Source of the DNA: DATKIY01 sp035543875 | GTDB lineage: Bacteria > Actinomycetota > Actinomycetes > JAHEKZ01 | Length of the DNA stretch: 10,473 bases | NCBI GenBank assembly: GCA_035543875.1 | Contig: DATKIY010000010.1 | Location: 1-10,473 of the forward strand | Direction: 5' to 3' | Part shown: in pieces, positions 1 to 6,847 of the stretch | How positions within the stretch are numbered: position 1 is the first letter of the stretch | Layout: each line of letters opens with the position of its first letter | The notes under the pieces: generated by a model | What the model was told of the DNA's origin: nothing | What the model saw: the letters and a program-made list of their open reading frames with translations, nothing else | Databases searched by the model: none | Position numbers and translations under genes: made by a program

Positions 1-1189
1 CCTGCACAGCGCTGTCCCGATCCTTCGACGTCGGGTCCTTGACGAACTCCAACGCCATGAAGCAGCCCTGCACACGTACGTCTCCCACCTTTGCGTGTCG
101 TTCTACAAGTGGTTTTAGCCGCTCGACACCGACGTTGTGAAGTGCACGAACGTTGGCCAGCACGCCCTCATCTTCGAAGATGTTCAGAGTTTGAAGTGCT
201 ACCGCGCACGACGCGGGCAGCCAGGCCCAGGTACTACCTGTGGAGACGTCGTCGTAGCCACCCATCGCATCTTCGGTGCCGAGCACGGCACCGATCGGCA
301 TGATGCCGCCCCCCATGGCCTTGCCTAAGCACATGAGATCGGGACGCAAACCCCAAAGATCAGCCGCAAACAGCTCTCCCGTGCGACCAAAGCCGGTCTT
401 GACCTCATCGAGGCACAGCAGCCACCCGTGCTCCCGACACAACGTCTGCAGTGCGACCCAAAACGACTCGGATGGGGCGACGACGCCGCCTGACCCAAGC
501 ACGGGTTCGATAACTACCCCGGCCACGTCTGCTGGATCCACGACATGGAAGAGAAGATGGTCACGAATAAAGTCGACGGTGCTGTCGCCCGTGCCTCCTG
601 GACGCGGGGCGCCGAACGGTGACCGGTACGCATGCGGGTACGGCGCATGAACAAAACCACCACCGAGCGATCGCATTCCCTTGCTGATCTCGTGGTGCTC
701 CGCGCCTAAGGATGCTGTTGTGGTCGACTCGCCGTGGTAGCTGCCGTGAAAGGCGAGGACAATCGGTCGTCCCGTTGCTCGGCGCATGAGCTTGAGCGCC
801 GTTTCTACTGCCTCTGTGCCGTTGAGCGCCAGGTCGACGCGGGTAAGGCCCTCCGGCGCGACTGCAAGCAACCGTCGGGCTAACGGCTCCATCAAAGTGT
901 GTGGCAGGGCGTGGCTGTCCTCGTTGCCGTAGCGCATCAGCATTTCCGTTGCGGCCGCCACGAGATCTGTCCGGCCAGCACCGAAGGGCACTGAGGCTGA
1001 CGAGCTCGCAAGGTCGACGAAGACATTGCCATCGAGGTCCTCGACGAGCCAACCCTCTTTTCTTGCCGCAACAAAGGGATAGGTGTGAGAGGTGAGGCCC
1101 GGGTAGAACACCTGGCGCTGCGCGTCCAACTCAGCCTTACTCAATGGGCCAGGCAGAGATCCGATGATGCGGGGTCCGACAAGACTCAT
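1..1189 (-). CDS. Class III PLP-dependent aminotransferase (GabT/omega-aminotransferase-like), 3' end missing
   Basis: My translation from ATG 1189 stays open for 396 codons to the window edge; most of the protein is present and perhaps the last 40-80 residues are missing. It is a PLP enzyme of fold type I moving a terminal amino group to a keto acid acceptor. Landmarks: NGTEAVETALKLMR (123-136, PLP phosphate region), FHGSYHGES (148-155, Tyr151 stacking on PLP), VIEPVLGSGG (227-235), CLDEVKTGFGRTGE (259-272, Asp261 binding the pyridine nitrogen), LGKAMGGG (288-295, Lys290 the Schiff-base lysine), and GSTWAWLPASC (318-328). DEVK replaces the DEVQ common in GABA and ornithine aminotransferases, and GSTWAW replaces the usual GSTFGGNP-like segment, so it belongs to a less common branch. 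Substrate is unknown; a 4-aminobutyrate-like or other omega-amino compound is the default guess. Glutamate-1-semialdehyde mutase is unlikely in this context. Confidence 0.9.
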   Translation of the reverse strand, partial: MSLVGPRIIGSLPGPLSKAELDAQRQVFYPGLTSHTYPFVAARKEGWLVEDLDGNVFVDLASSSASVPFGAGRTDLVAAATEMLMRYGNEDSHALPHTLMEPLARRLLAVAPEGLTRVDLALNGTEAVETALKLMRRATGRPIVLAFHGSYHGESTTTASLGAEHHEISKGMRSLGGGFVHAPYPHAYRSPFGAPRPGGTGDSTVDFIRDHLLFHVVDPADVAGVVIEPVLGSGGVVAPSESFWVALQTLCREHGWLLCLDEVKTGFGRTGELFAADLWGLRPDLMCLGKAMGGGIMPIGAVLGTEDAMGGYDDVSTGSTWAWLPASCAVALQTLNIFEDEGVLANVRALHNVGVERLKPLVERHAKVGDVRVQGCFMALEFVKDPTSKDRDSAVQ

Positions 1190-2802
1190 GTGCGCGCTCC
1201 CGTCGTGTGGGTTCGCCTGGTTCGACCGAGGTCACGCAGTACTTCTCTCGCGCAGTTACGTCCGTTTGCCCCAGTGACCCCGCCGCCTGGGTGTGTGCCA
1301 GCCCCGCACAGGTAGAGGTCACCCACCGGCGTTCGATAGTCCGCCCAGCCACGCACGGGACGGAAGGCGAACAACTGGTCGAAAGACATGTCACCGTGTA
1401 ACGCGTGGCCACCTGTCATGCCAAATAGTCGCTCAAGGTCGAGTGGACTGAGTACCTGGCGATGAACGATCAGGTCTGGCAGGTCAGGCATGAATTCCGC
1501 TAGTCGGGAAACAGCCGCGTCAGCAACCTTTTCCTTGATGTCGTCCCAGTGACCTTCGGCCAACGTGTACGGCTGCGAGTTGACGTCGATCGTCACAACA
1601 TGGTGGCCAGCTGGCGCGAGCGAGGGGTCATGAACCGTCGGGAAGCACACCTCGATGTGCGGGTCGTCTCCCGGAATCCCTTGCTTAGCCTGTGCCTGAG
1701 CACGGTCGAGATCCGAAAGCCAACCGGAGATCTCCATGATCCCCCGGTGGTAGGGCTGCTCGCCGCCGCCGAGCCCACGAACGTGCGGCAACCCGGAAAC
1801 TCCGAGCGTGATTTTCATGCTCGTACCTTCGATGCGGTACGCACGAATTGCGGATTCGAATGTCTGGGGCAGTGAGCCTTCTGGGACAAGGTCAAGAAAA
1901 GTGCGTTGCGGGTCGGCATTCGAAAGCACCGTGCCGGATGTGAGGACCGAGCCGTCGGCAAGCCTGACCCCATATGCGCGTCCGGCTCGCACCAGAATCT
2001 CGTCGACCTCACTGTCGGTGCGGATCGTGGCGCCCGCCTCGATCGCCGCGTCGGCCAGCATCTCAGTCACGCGACCGATCCCGCCACGCACAAACCCCCA
2101 GCTGCGAACGCCAGCGCCTGTCTCCTCTGACGCGTGGTCGTGCAGCAACACGTAAGCAGTCCCGGGATCGGATGGGCCGAGCACGCTGTCATTGATGGCG
2201 TGCCATCCGAAAGCAGCCTTGACCTGTTCCGACTCGAAGTACTGTTCGAGCAGTTGAGTGGCTGACGTTGCGAACAGGTGACCTGCGTCGATCACCTGCC
2301 CGCGATGCTTAAGCGCGTGCGAGCCAAGTCGCGCGAGCGCACGCAACCCAGTCGTTCGCAGCTTCGTGCTCGGTGGCGTCCAGTCGATCATCGGCGTCAC
2401 TAAGCCAGCAATGGCACCAAGGTCTTCCTCGAACGCCTGCAGAGCAGTCGCATCATGCTCTGAGAACTCGGCTATGTTTCGGGTCGTCACCGCCAGGTCG
2501 TCGTCGACGTAGAGGTGTCCACCGCGGTCGAAGACATGCAGCGACGGCCCCGCCGGGTCTACGACCAGCCCGCGCTCAGCAAGCCGGCAGTCCCGCCAGA
2601 TTGCTTCGCGGAGCATGGACAGCACATACGCCCCAGTCGACGCACGGAACCCGGGCGCGAACGTTTCGGTGACACATGCGCCACCGACGAATGGTCGCCT
2701 CTCAAGCACCAGTGGTCTGAGCCCTGCCTTGGCGAGATAGAAAGCTGCGACCAGCCCGTTGTGGCCACCTCCTACGACGATCACGTCGTGCGTTGAAGCC
2801 AC
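1186..2802 (-). CDS. FAD-dependent oxidoreductase of the phytoene dehydrogenase/PYROXD2-like family
   Basis: Flavoenzyme that probably oxidises the imported compound or an intermediate. From GTG 2802 it has 538 residues. The N-terminal Rossmann fold begins at once: HDVIVVGGGHNGLVAA (GxGxxG = Gly11, 13, 16), then LVLERR with Glu34 for the FAD ribose and the FVGGACVTE motif. The C-terminal FAD motif DLYLCGAGTHPGGGVTGANG lies at about 495-514. This architecture is the COG1233 group (carotenoid desaturase-like, including human PYROXD2). Bacterial members are common beside amine or amino-acid transport genes, and most have no known substrate. Carotenoid metabolism is unlikely because no other carotenoid genes are present. 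GTG 2802 has GGAGA six bases upstream. The stop overlaps the aminotransferase ATG (ATGA). Family is clear; reaction is inferred only as an FAD-linked oxidation. Confidence 0.88.
   Translation of the reverse strand: MASTHDVIVVGGGHNGLVAAFYLAKAGLRPLVLERRPFVGGACVTETFAPGFRASTGAYVLSMLREAIWRDCRLAERGLVVDPAGPSLHVFDRGGHLYVDDDLAVTTRNIAEFSEHDATALQAFEEDLGAIAGLVTPMIDWTPPSTKLRTTGLRALARLGSHALKHRGQVIDAGHLFATSATQLLEQYFESEQVKAAFGWHAINDSVLGPSDPGTAYVLLHDHASEETGAGVRSWGFVRGGIGRVTEMLADAAIEAGATIRTDSEVDEILVRAGRAYGVRLADGSVLTSGTVLSNADPQRTFLDLVPEGSLPQTFESAIRAYRIEGTSMKITLGVSGLPHVRGLGGGEQPYHRGIMEISGWLSDLDRAQAQAKQGIPGDDPHIEVCFPTVHDPSLAPAGHHVVTIDVNSQPYTLAEGHWDDIKEKVADAAVSRLAEFMPDLPDLIVHRQVLSPLDLERLFGMTGGHALHGDMSFDQLFAFRPVRGWADYRTPVGDLYLCGAGTHPGGGVTGANGRNCAREVLRDLGRTRRTHTTGART
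1197..1201 (-). promoter_or_regulatory. Ribosome binding site of the aminotransferase
   Basis: GGGAG on the minus strand at 1201-1197, seven bases before ATG 1189, lies within the last codons of the FAD oxidoreductase gene. It supports the ATGA-overlapping start of the aminotransferase. Confidence 0.6.
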
Positions 2803-2803
2803 G

Positions 2804-3727
2804 TCAAGTCTCCAGTCGGTTGATGCGCGCAAGTCGGTAGGCAACGGCCGCCACGATCCCTGAGCAGACCAAAAGCATCAGGCTGAGCGCGGCGCCCTTG
2901 GCCAGGTCGCCCTGTTCAAGAATCAGGTCGTTGACCGCTTGGCCCAGCATGTATCCGCTTGTTCCGCCGACCAGCGTCGGCGCTGCGAAATCGGTAAACA
3001 ACGGGATGTAGACGAGCAGGATCGCTACGAAGATGCCAGGAGCGGCAAGCGGCAGCAGAATCCGACGAGTCGTGGTCCACCAGCCCGCGCCGAGATCTTG
3101 CGCGGCCTGGAACAGCCGGGGATCAATCGCTTTCATGGCGGCATACAGCGGGATGATCGTGTAGGTGATCCATCCCGTCGAAAGAACCACGATCACGGCG
3201 AACTTGTTGAACAGCAGTGCGTCGATCGGCTGGTCGATGATGCCCAGCGCCTCGAGCGTCCCGTTGATGATGCCATTTCGCCCGAGCAGCATTCGCCACG
3301 CATAGATGCGCACCACTGGGTTGAGCTCATCGAGTACCACGATGCCGAGAAGCAGTGGAATCTCAAACCGACCAGCCTTGAACGCCATCACGTACGCGAG
3401 TGGGATGCCGATCAAAAGCTGGACGACCATCGCCGAGGTTGCGATGACTACGGTCGTCCACGCCACCGTCAGATAAAGCTTGTCGGTGAGGAGCGACGTG
3501 TAGCTACTGAGCGACCAGATCGACTCGGCGCCGTTCGTACCCATCCCAAAACTGATCAGAGCCAGGATGAACATGGGAAGCACGAAAAGCAGTAGAAGCA
3601 CGAGCATCGGAACGCTGAGGTACGCCGCCGGCAACCAACGCGCACCTGGACGGCGCGCTCGAGACCTCTGCTTGGCCGGTGCGACACCGGGCGGGGCAGG
3701 CGGACTGACACTGGTCGTCGCCGTCAT
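2804..3727 (-). CDS. ABC transporter permease, PotB-like inner-membrane subunit
   Basis: Partner permease of the importer. The 307 residues begin with a cytoplasmic Pro/Ala/Arg-rich tail (1-30), then a long first membrane segment (about 33-60) and about five more hydrophobic segments (about 88-116, 122-133, 176-198, 230-250, 279-299). The EAA loop at about 208-232 reads AAQDLGAGWWTTTRRILLPLAAPG in substance, with the conserved LGA and LP..PG elements. LDELNPVVRIYAW (132-144) resembles the PotB segment after the third helix. ATG 3727 overlaps the previous stop as ATGA, with GGGGGAG four bases upstream. Its own TGA (2806-2804) is one base before the next start codon. Confidence 0.93.
   Translation of the reverse strand: MTATTSVSPPAPPGVAPAKQRSRARRPGARWLPAAYLSVPMLVLLLLFVLPMFILALISFGMGTNGAESIWSLSSYTSLLTDKLYLTVAWTTVVIATSAMVVQLLIGIPLAYVMAFKAGRFEIPLLLGIVVLDELNPVVRIYAWRMLLGRNGIINGTLEALGIIDQPIDALLFNKFAVIVVLSTGWITYTIIPLYAAMKAIDPRLFQAAQDLGAGWWTTTRRILLPLAAPGIFVAILLVYIPLFTDFAAPTLVGGTSGYMLGQAVNDLILEQGDLAKGAALSLMLLVCSGIVAAVAYRLARINRLET
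2809..2813 (-). promoter_or_regulatory. Ribosome binding site deciding the FAD oxidoreductase start
   Basis: GGAGA on the minus strand at 2813-2809 lies six bases before GTG 2802. It supports this GTG, one base after the permease stop, over the longer in-frame start at 2844, which would run 41 bases into the permease gene and place extra residues before the FAD-binding motif. Confidence 0.65.
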
Positions 3728-4566
3728 CGCACTCCCCCAGCAACCATGACCGCCATGTCGTCGGCCGTTCCCCGGCGCTTGGAGACGCTACGGATTCCCC
3801 ACCACAGCAGGTACACGATCGCGATCTGCACAACGGAGATCAGCGTCGACATCGCGTTGACCACGGGAAGGTTCTCGGAGTGACGAAGCACCGAGTAGAC
3901 CCAGACCGGAAATGTTTGGTCATATCCCCCGTTGAAGAAGCTGATCTCGAAGTTGTTGAACGACCATGCGAAGGCAAAGATCGCGGACGCTGCCAGTGCT
4001 GGGGCCAGTTGTGGGAGGACGACCTTGACCATCATTTGTGCCTGTGACGCTCCAAGGTCTAAGGCGGCTTCCTCTTGTGAACGTTCGAAACGCACAAGTC
4101 TTGAGGCGACCAGGGCTGTGACGAGGGGGAAGGTCGTCATGATGTGCATGGCGCCGATGGTCTTGAGCGACAGGTCAATCTGAAGTGTGGCAAACAGCAA
4201 AAGCCCAGCCACACCCATGACTAGCCACGGAACAACCAACGGCGCACCAACGAGTCCCGACCAGGCTGCCCGGCTGCGGAAGCGAAACCGAGTAATGGCC
4301 CACGCCGTTGCGGTTCCCAGGATCACGCAGATCGGAGTCACCACCGACGCAAGCACGAGTGAGTTCACCAATGCCTTAAGCGCGTCCGGATCAGTCAGCG
4401 CATCGCGATACCACTGCGTGGTGAACCCTTCAAAAGGCAAAGCGATGATTGACGAGTCGTTGAACGAGAACAGGGCCAGGAGCAGAATTGGACCTACGAG
4501 GACAACCGCTACCGCCAGCACGAGCAAGACGGACAACGAATCGGGAGCGCGGGTCCTCGCACTCAT
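3724..4566 (-). CDS. ABC transporter permease, PotC-like inner-membrane subunit
   Basis: One half of the transmembrane channel of the importer. The 280 residues hold about six hydrophobic segments (about 10-35, 66-92, 103-125, 137-156, 188-208, 239-258). The cytoplasmic coupling (EAA) loop at about 166-189 reads EAALDLGAS followed by VVLPQLAPA, which contacts the ATPase. Family features include the first helix followed by FSFNDSS, as in PotC/PotI. The start at 4566 overlaps the binding-protein stop (ATGA). An upstream in-frame ATG at 4599 would add 11 residues inside the previous gene and is less likely. The stop overlaps the next permease start. Confidence 0.93.
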   Translation of the reverse strand: MSARTRAPDSLSVLLVLAVAVVLVGPILLLALFSFNDSSIIALPFEGFTTQWYRDALTDPDALKALVNSLVLASVVTPICVILGTATAWAITRFRFRSRAAWSGLVGAPLVVPWLVMGVAGLLLFATLQIDLSLKTIGAMHIMTTFPLVTALVASRLVRFERSQEEAALDLGASQAQMMVKVVLPQLAPALAASAIFAFAWSFNNFEISFFNGGYDQTFPVWVYSVLRHSENLPVVNAMSTLISVVQIAIVYLLWWGIRSVSKRRGTADDMAVMVAGGVR

Positions 4567-5699
4567 CCGACTTGTACCTCCTGCCAGGCCGCGTCCCATT
4601 CAGTGGGGTTAGCTGGTTCGACCTCAGCGATCAGATTCTTCAAGGCCGCCGGGTCCGCACTTTCCCGTTCGTCAGCCGGGATGAGCGGCAGGGCTTTCGG
4701 GTTGGTGATCGCGTAACCAAGGTCAGCGGTGACTGCCTGCATCGGCGGAGACAGAAAGTGTTCGATCATCGCGTACGACGCAGGAATGTTTTCGCTCTCT
4801 GAACTGATTCCCAGGCCACACACCCACGACAGACCGCCTTCTTTGGGGGCCACCCAGGTGACATCAACGCCGGCTTCTTGGAGCTTGGTCGCTGTCCCCC
4901 GGCCGCCATCGGAGATCACGATCTCTCCTGACTTAAACAAATTCACCATGTCCGAGTCGGAGTCGGCAAAGGTTCGGAACTGGTCCCGGTGCTCCAGCAT
5001 GTAGTCACGCACTTGCGTGATCTGTTCGGGCGTCATGTTCATTGGGTCGGTGATCCCCAGGCTCAGTGCGGTCACCGCCATTGGTGTCAACGACCCACCA
5101 CCGTCGAGAGCCACTCGGCCCTTCAGCGCAGGATCGTAAAGCTTAGTCCAGCTATCGACTCCTTCAGGGAACTCGGATGTGACGTAGATGATGCCGTGCG
5201 GACCGGCCGAAAGCGGAACCATCCACGTCGTGCCGTCGACGGTCACGCCGTCAGCATCGCGGTATATCGGTGCGAGATCGTCCCAACCGTCGACCGCTTT
5301 GGTGTCAATGGGCGCCAGCAGGCCGGCGTCGACGAGCGGACTTGACTCATCGAGGCACACCTCGATGACATCTGTGCCAAAGCCACCCTCGATTTTTGCT
5401 GCAGCCTGCGCATCGCTGTTGAACGTTGCCGTCTTCACGTCGACGTTCGGATACGCCTTGTCGAATGGCTCCATGATGAGAGGGTCGATCGTGTCGTCGT
5501 AGGTGAACATCCGCAGAGTTCCTTCGACCGCACCATTAGGAGAGCTGCTAGGTGAATCGCCGTCCGACGAGTTCCCACACGCAGCGAGCAGTCCCATGGC
5601 CGCGATCAGGCCCGCCGCGATCGCTGGCCGTCGGCTGACGTGGCGTCGATTTCGAGTTGCGTTCACGGCGGTACCTTTCATTAGTAGGGACCTGCTCAT
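4563..5699 (-). CDS. Lipoprotein solute-binding protein of a Pot-type ABC importer
   Basis: Extracellular, membrane-anchored receptor that delivers substrate to the permeases. From the ATG at 5699 it has 378 residues. A basic N-terminus (RNRRHVSRR) precedes a hydrophobic stretch and the lipobox L-A-A-Cys41, then a Ser/Gly/Asp-rich linker, then the two-lobed PotD-like fold (GTLRMFTYDDTI, GTTWMVPLSAGPHGIIY, APKEGGLSWVCGLGIS). The polyamine-contacting residues of E. coli PotD do not appear to be kept: the W-x-D near residue 292 is WVC (Cys294), the TDDAREV region is DGGGSLT (199-205), and the Trp of the IWNGS region is missing. Asp117 and Glu118 remain as acidic candidates, so an amine ligand is still possible. 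Start choice: ATG 5699 overlaps the ATPase stop (ATGA) but has no clear ribosome binding site. ATG 5681 and GTG 5666 (preceded by AAAGG) also keep the complete signal peptide. Confidence 0.9.
   Translation of the reverse strand: MSRSLLMKGTAVNATRNRRHVSRRPAIAAGLIAAMGLLAACGNSSDGDSPSSSPNGAVEGTLRMFTYDDTIDPLIMEPFDKAYPNVDVKTATFNSDAQAAAKIEGGFGTDVIEVCLDESSPLVDAGLLAPIDTKAVDGWDDLAPIYRDADGVTVDGTTWMVPLSAGPHGIIYVTSEFPEGVDSWTKLYDPALKGRVALDGGGSLTPMAVTALSLGITDPMNMTPEQITQVRDYMLEHRDQFRTFADSDSDMVNLFKSGEIVISDGGRGTATKLQEAGVDVTWVAPKEGGLSWVCGLGISSESENIPASYAMIEHFLSPPMQAVTADLGYAITNPKALPLIPADERESADPAALKNLIAEVEPANPTEWDAAWQEVQVG
4576..4582 (-). promoter_or_regulatory. Ribosome binding site AGGAGGT of the first permease gene
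   Basis: On the minus strand AGGAGGT at 4582-4576 lies inside the last codons of the binding-protein gene, ten bases before ATG 4566. It favours the ATGA-overlapping start at 4566 over an in-frame upstream start at 4599. Confidence 0.65.
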
Positions 5700-6847
5700 G
5701 TGAGCACCGGGCCAATCACGTGCGAACCTTCGGGAGACCAAGAGGCGAAGACCGACTCTCCCGGCCGTAAGGAGCTGACGCTCGAGTCATCGCTCATTCG
5801 CCGCACCACCAGAGTCTGGCCGCCCCTTAACAACACGGATACCTGAGTGAGCGACCCGAGGTAGACCAGGTCAGTGACGGCGCCGCGCACGAGGCTCTCG
5901 TCAGGGTCAAGCACGTCCGGGGCATGCGTGTGCAACACGATGCGTTCGGGGCGAACGGTCACCTGTACTCCCCCAGAGGTGGTGAGAAGCCCTGCATCCG
6001 TCGCGGGGCGAGCAGTCAAGCGATCACCATCACCAAGGTCCGCCCGGAGTAGCCGATCGCTCGCCGTGCAGTCCTTCATCACGAGCACATTGGACGTACC
6101 AATAAATTCTGCAACAAATGCAGTTGACGGACGTTCGTACATGGTCCGTGGATCGGCGAGCTGCTCAACCCGGCCGTTGGAAATGACCGCAATCCGGTCT
6201 GACATCGTGAGAGCTTCTTCTTGGTCGTGCGTGACGTAGAGGAAAGTGGTGCCGGTTTGCTGGTGGACGCGACGAAGTTCGGTCTGCATCTGTTTGCGTA
6301 ACTGAAGATCTAGCGCACCAAGTGGCTCGTCGAGCAGCAGGGCGCGTGGCCGGTTGACCAACGCCCGCGCCAGTGCGACTCGCTGTCGTTGTCCACCGGA
6401 CAGCTGGGAGGGGCGCCGTTCCACGAGTCCTTCTAGACGCATCGTTCGAATCACGTCGGCGACTCGTTCGGTCGTCTCCGCACGACCAAGCCGCTTGATC
6501 TTCAACCCGAAGGCGATGTTGTCGCCGACGGTGAGATGCGGGAAAAGCGCGTAGTCCTGAAACACCATGTTCAGTGGTCGCTTAGCTGGACGACGTTGAG
6601 TGACGTCCTCTTCGCCGACGAGAATGCGCCCAGCGGTCGGCAGCTCGAATCCCGCGACGAGCCGAAGTGTCGTGGTCTTGCCGCAACCACTGGGACCGAG
6701 GAGTGAGAAGAACTCGCCAGCGCCGATCTCAAGGTCGACGTCGTCGACTGCAGTCACATCGGCGAACTGCTTGGTGACATGGTCGATGTGGATGGCCCCG
6801 GCGGCGGCCGACAGCTGCTGGTCAGAGGTCATCAGCGCCTCGGTCAT
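5696..6847 (-). CDS. ABC transporter ATP-binding protein, PotA/spermidine-putrescine-type importer
   Basis: Cytoplasmic ATPase that powers the importer encoded by the next three genes. The 383 residues contain Walker A GPSGCGKTT (51-59), Q-loop FQDYALFPH with Gln97, signature LSGGQRQR (149-156), Walker B ALLLDEP (169-175), D-loop ALD and switch His207 (YVTHDQEEA). Residues about 290-380 form a TOBE-type regulatory domain with VRPERIVL. This two-part build is typical of the PotA/FbpC/CysA group, and the strongest resemblance is to PotA. ATG at 6847 overlaps the kinase stop (ATGA) and is preceded by GGGGGAG at five bases. Importer type is secure; the transported compound is set by the binding protein and is unknown. 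Confidence 0.95.
   Translation of the reverse strand: MTEALMTSDQQLSAAAGAIHIDHVTKQFADVTAVDDVDLEIGAGEFFSLLGPSGCGKTTTLRLVAGFELPTAGRILVGEEDVTQRRPAKRPLNMVFQDYALFPHLTVGDNIAFGLKIKRLGRAETTERVADVIRTMRLEGLVERRPSQLSGGQRQRVALARALVNRPRALLLDEPLGALDLQLRKQMQTELRRVHQQTGTTFLYVTHDQEEALTMSDRIAVISNGRVEQLADPRTMYERPSTAFVAEFIGTSNVLVMKDCTASDRLLRADLGDGDRLTARPATDAGLLTTSGGVQVTVRPERIVLHTHAPDVLDPDESLVRGAVTDLVYLGSLTQVSVLLRGGQTLVVRRMSDDSSVSSLRPGESVFASWSPEGSHVIGPVLT

Noticed and set aside
561..1052. A 163-residue minus-strand open frame within the aminotransferase region
   Set aside because: It is out of frame with the aminotransferase, which has clear PLP motifs over the same bases; the alternative product is Arg/Pro/Ser-rich with no recognisable motif.
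1186..2802. Carotenoid biosynthesis gene (phytoene desaturase)
   Set aside because: The fold family is shared, but no phytoene synthase or other carotenoid gene is nearby and the operon context is transport and amine metabolism.
2939..3595. A 218-residue plus-strand open frame opposite the PotB-like permease
   Set aside because: Its composition is charged and low in hydrophobic residues, as expected for an antisense shadow of a membrane protein gene in GC-rich DNA; no domain is recognisable.
2696..5847. Naming the ABC genes potABCD and assigning polyamine transport
   Set aside because: The family resemblance is good, but the binding protein does not keep the PotD polyamine contacts, so gene symbols implying that substrate were withheld.
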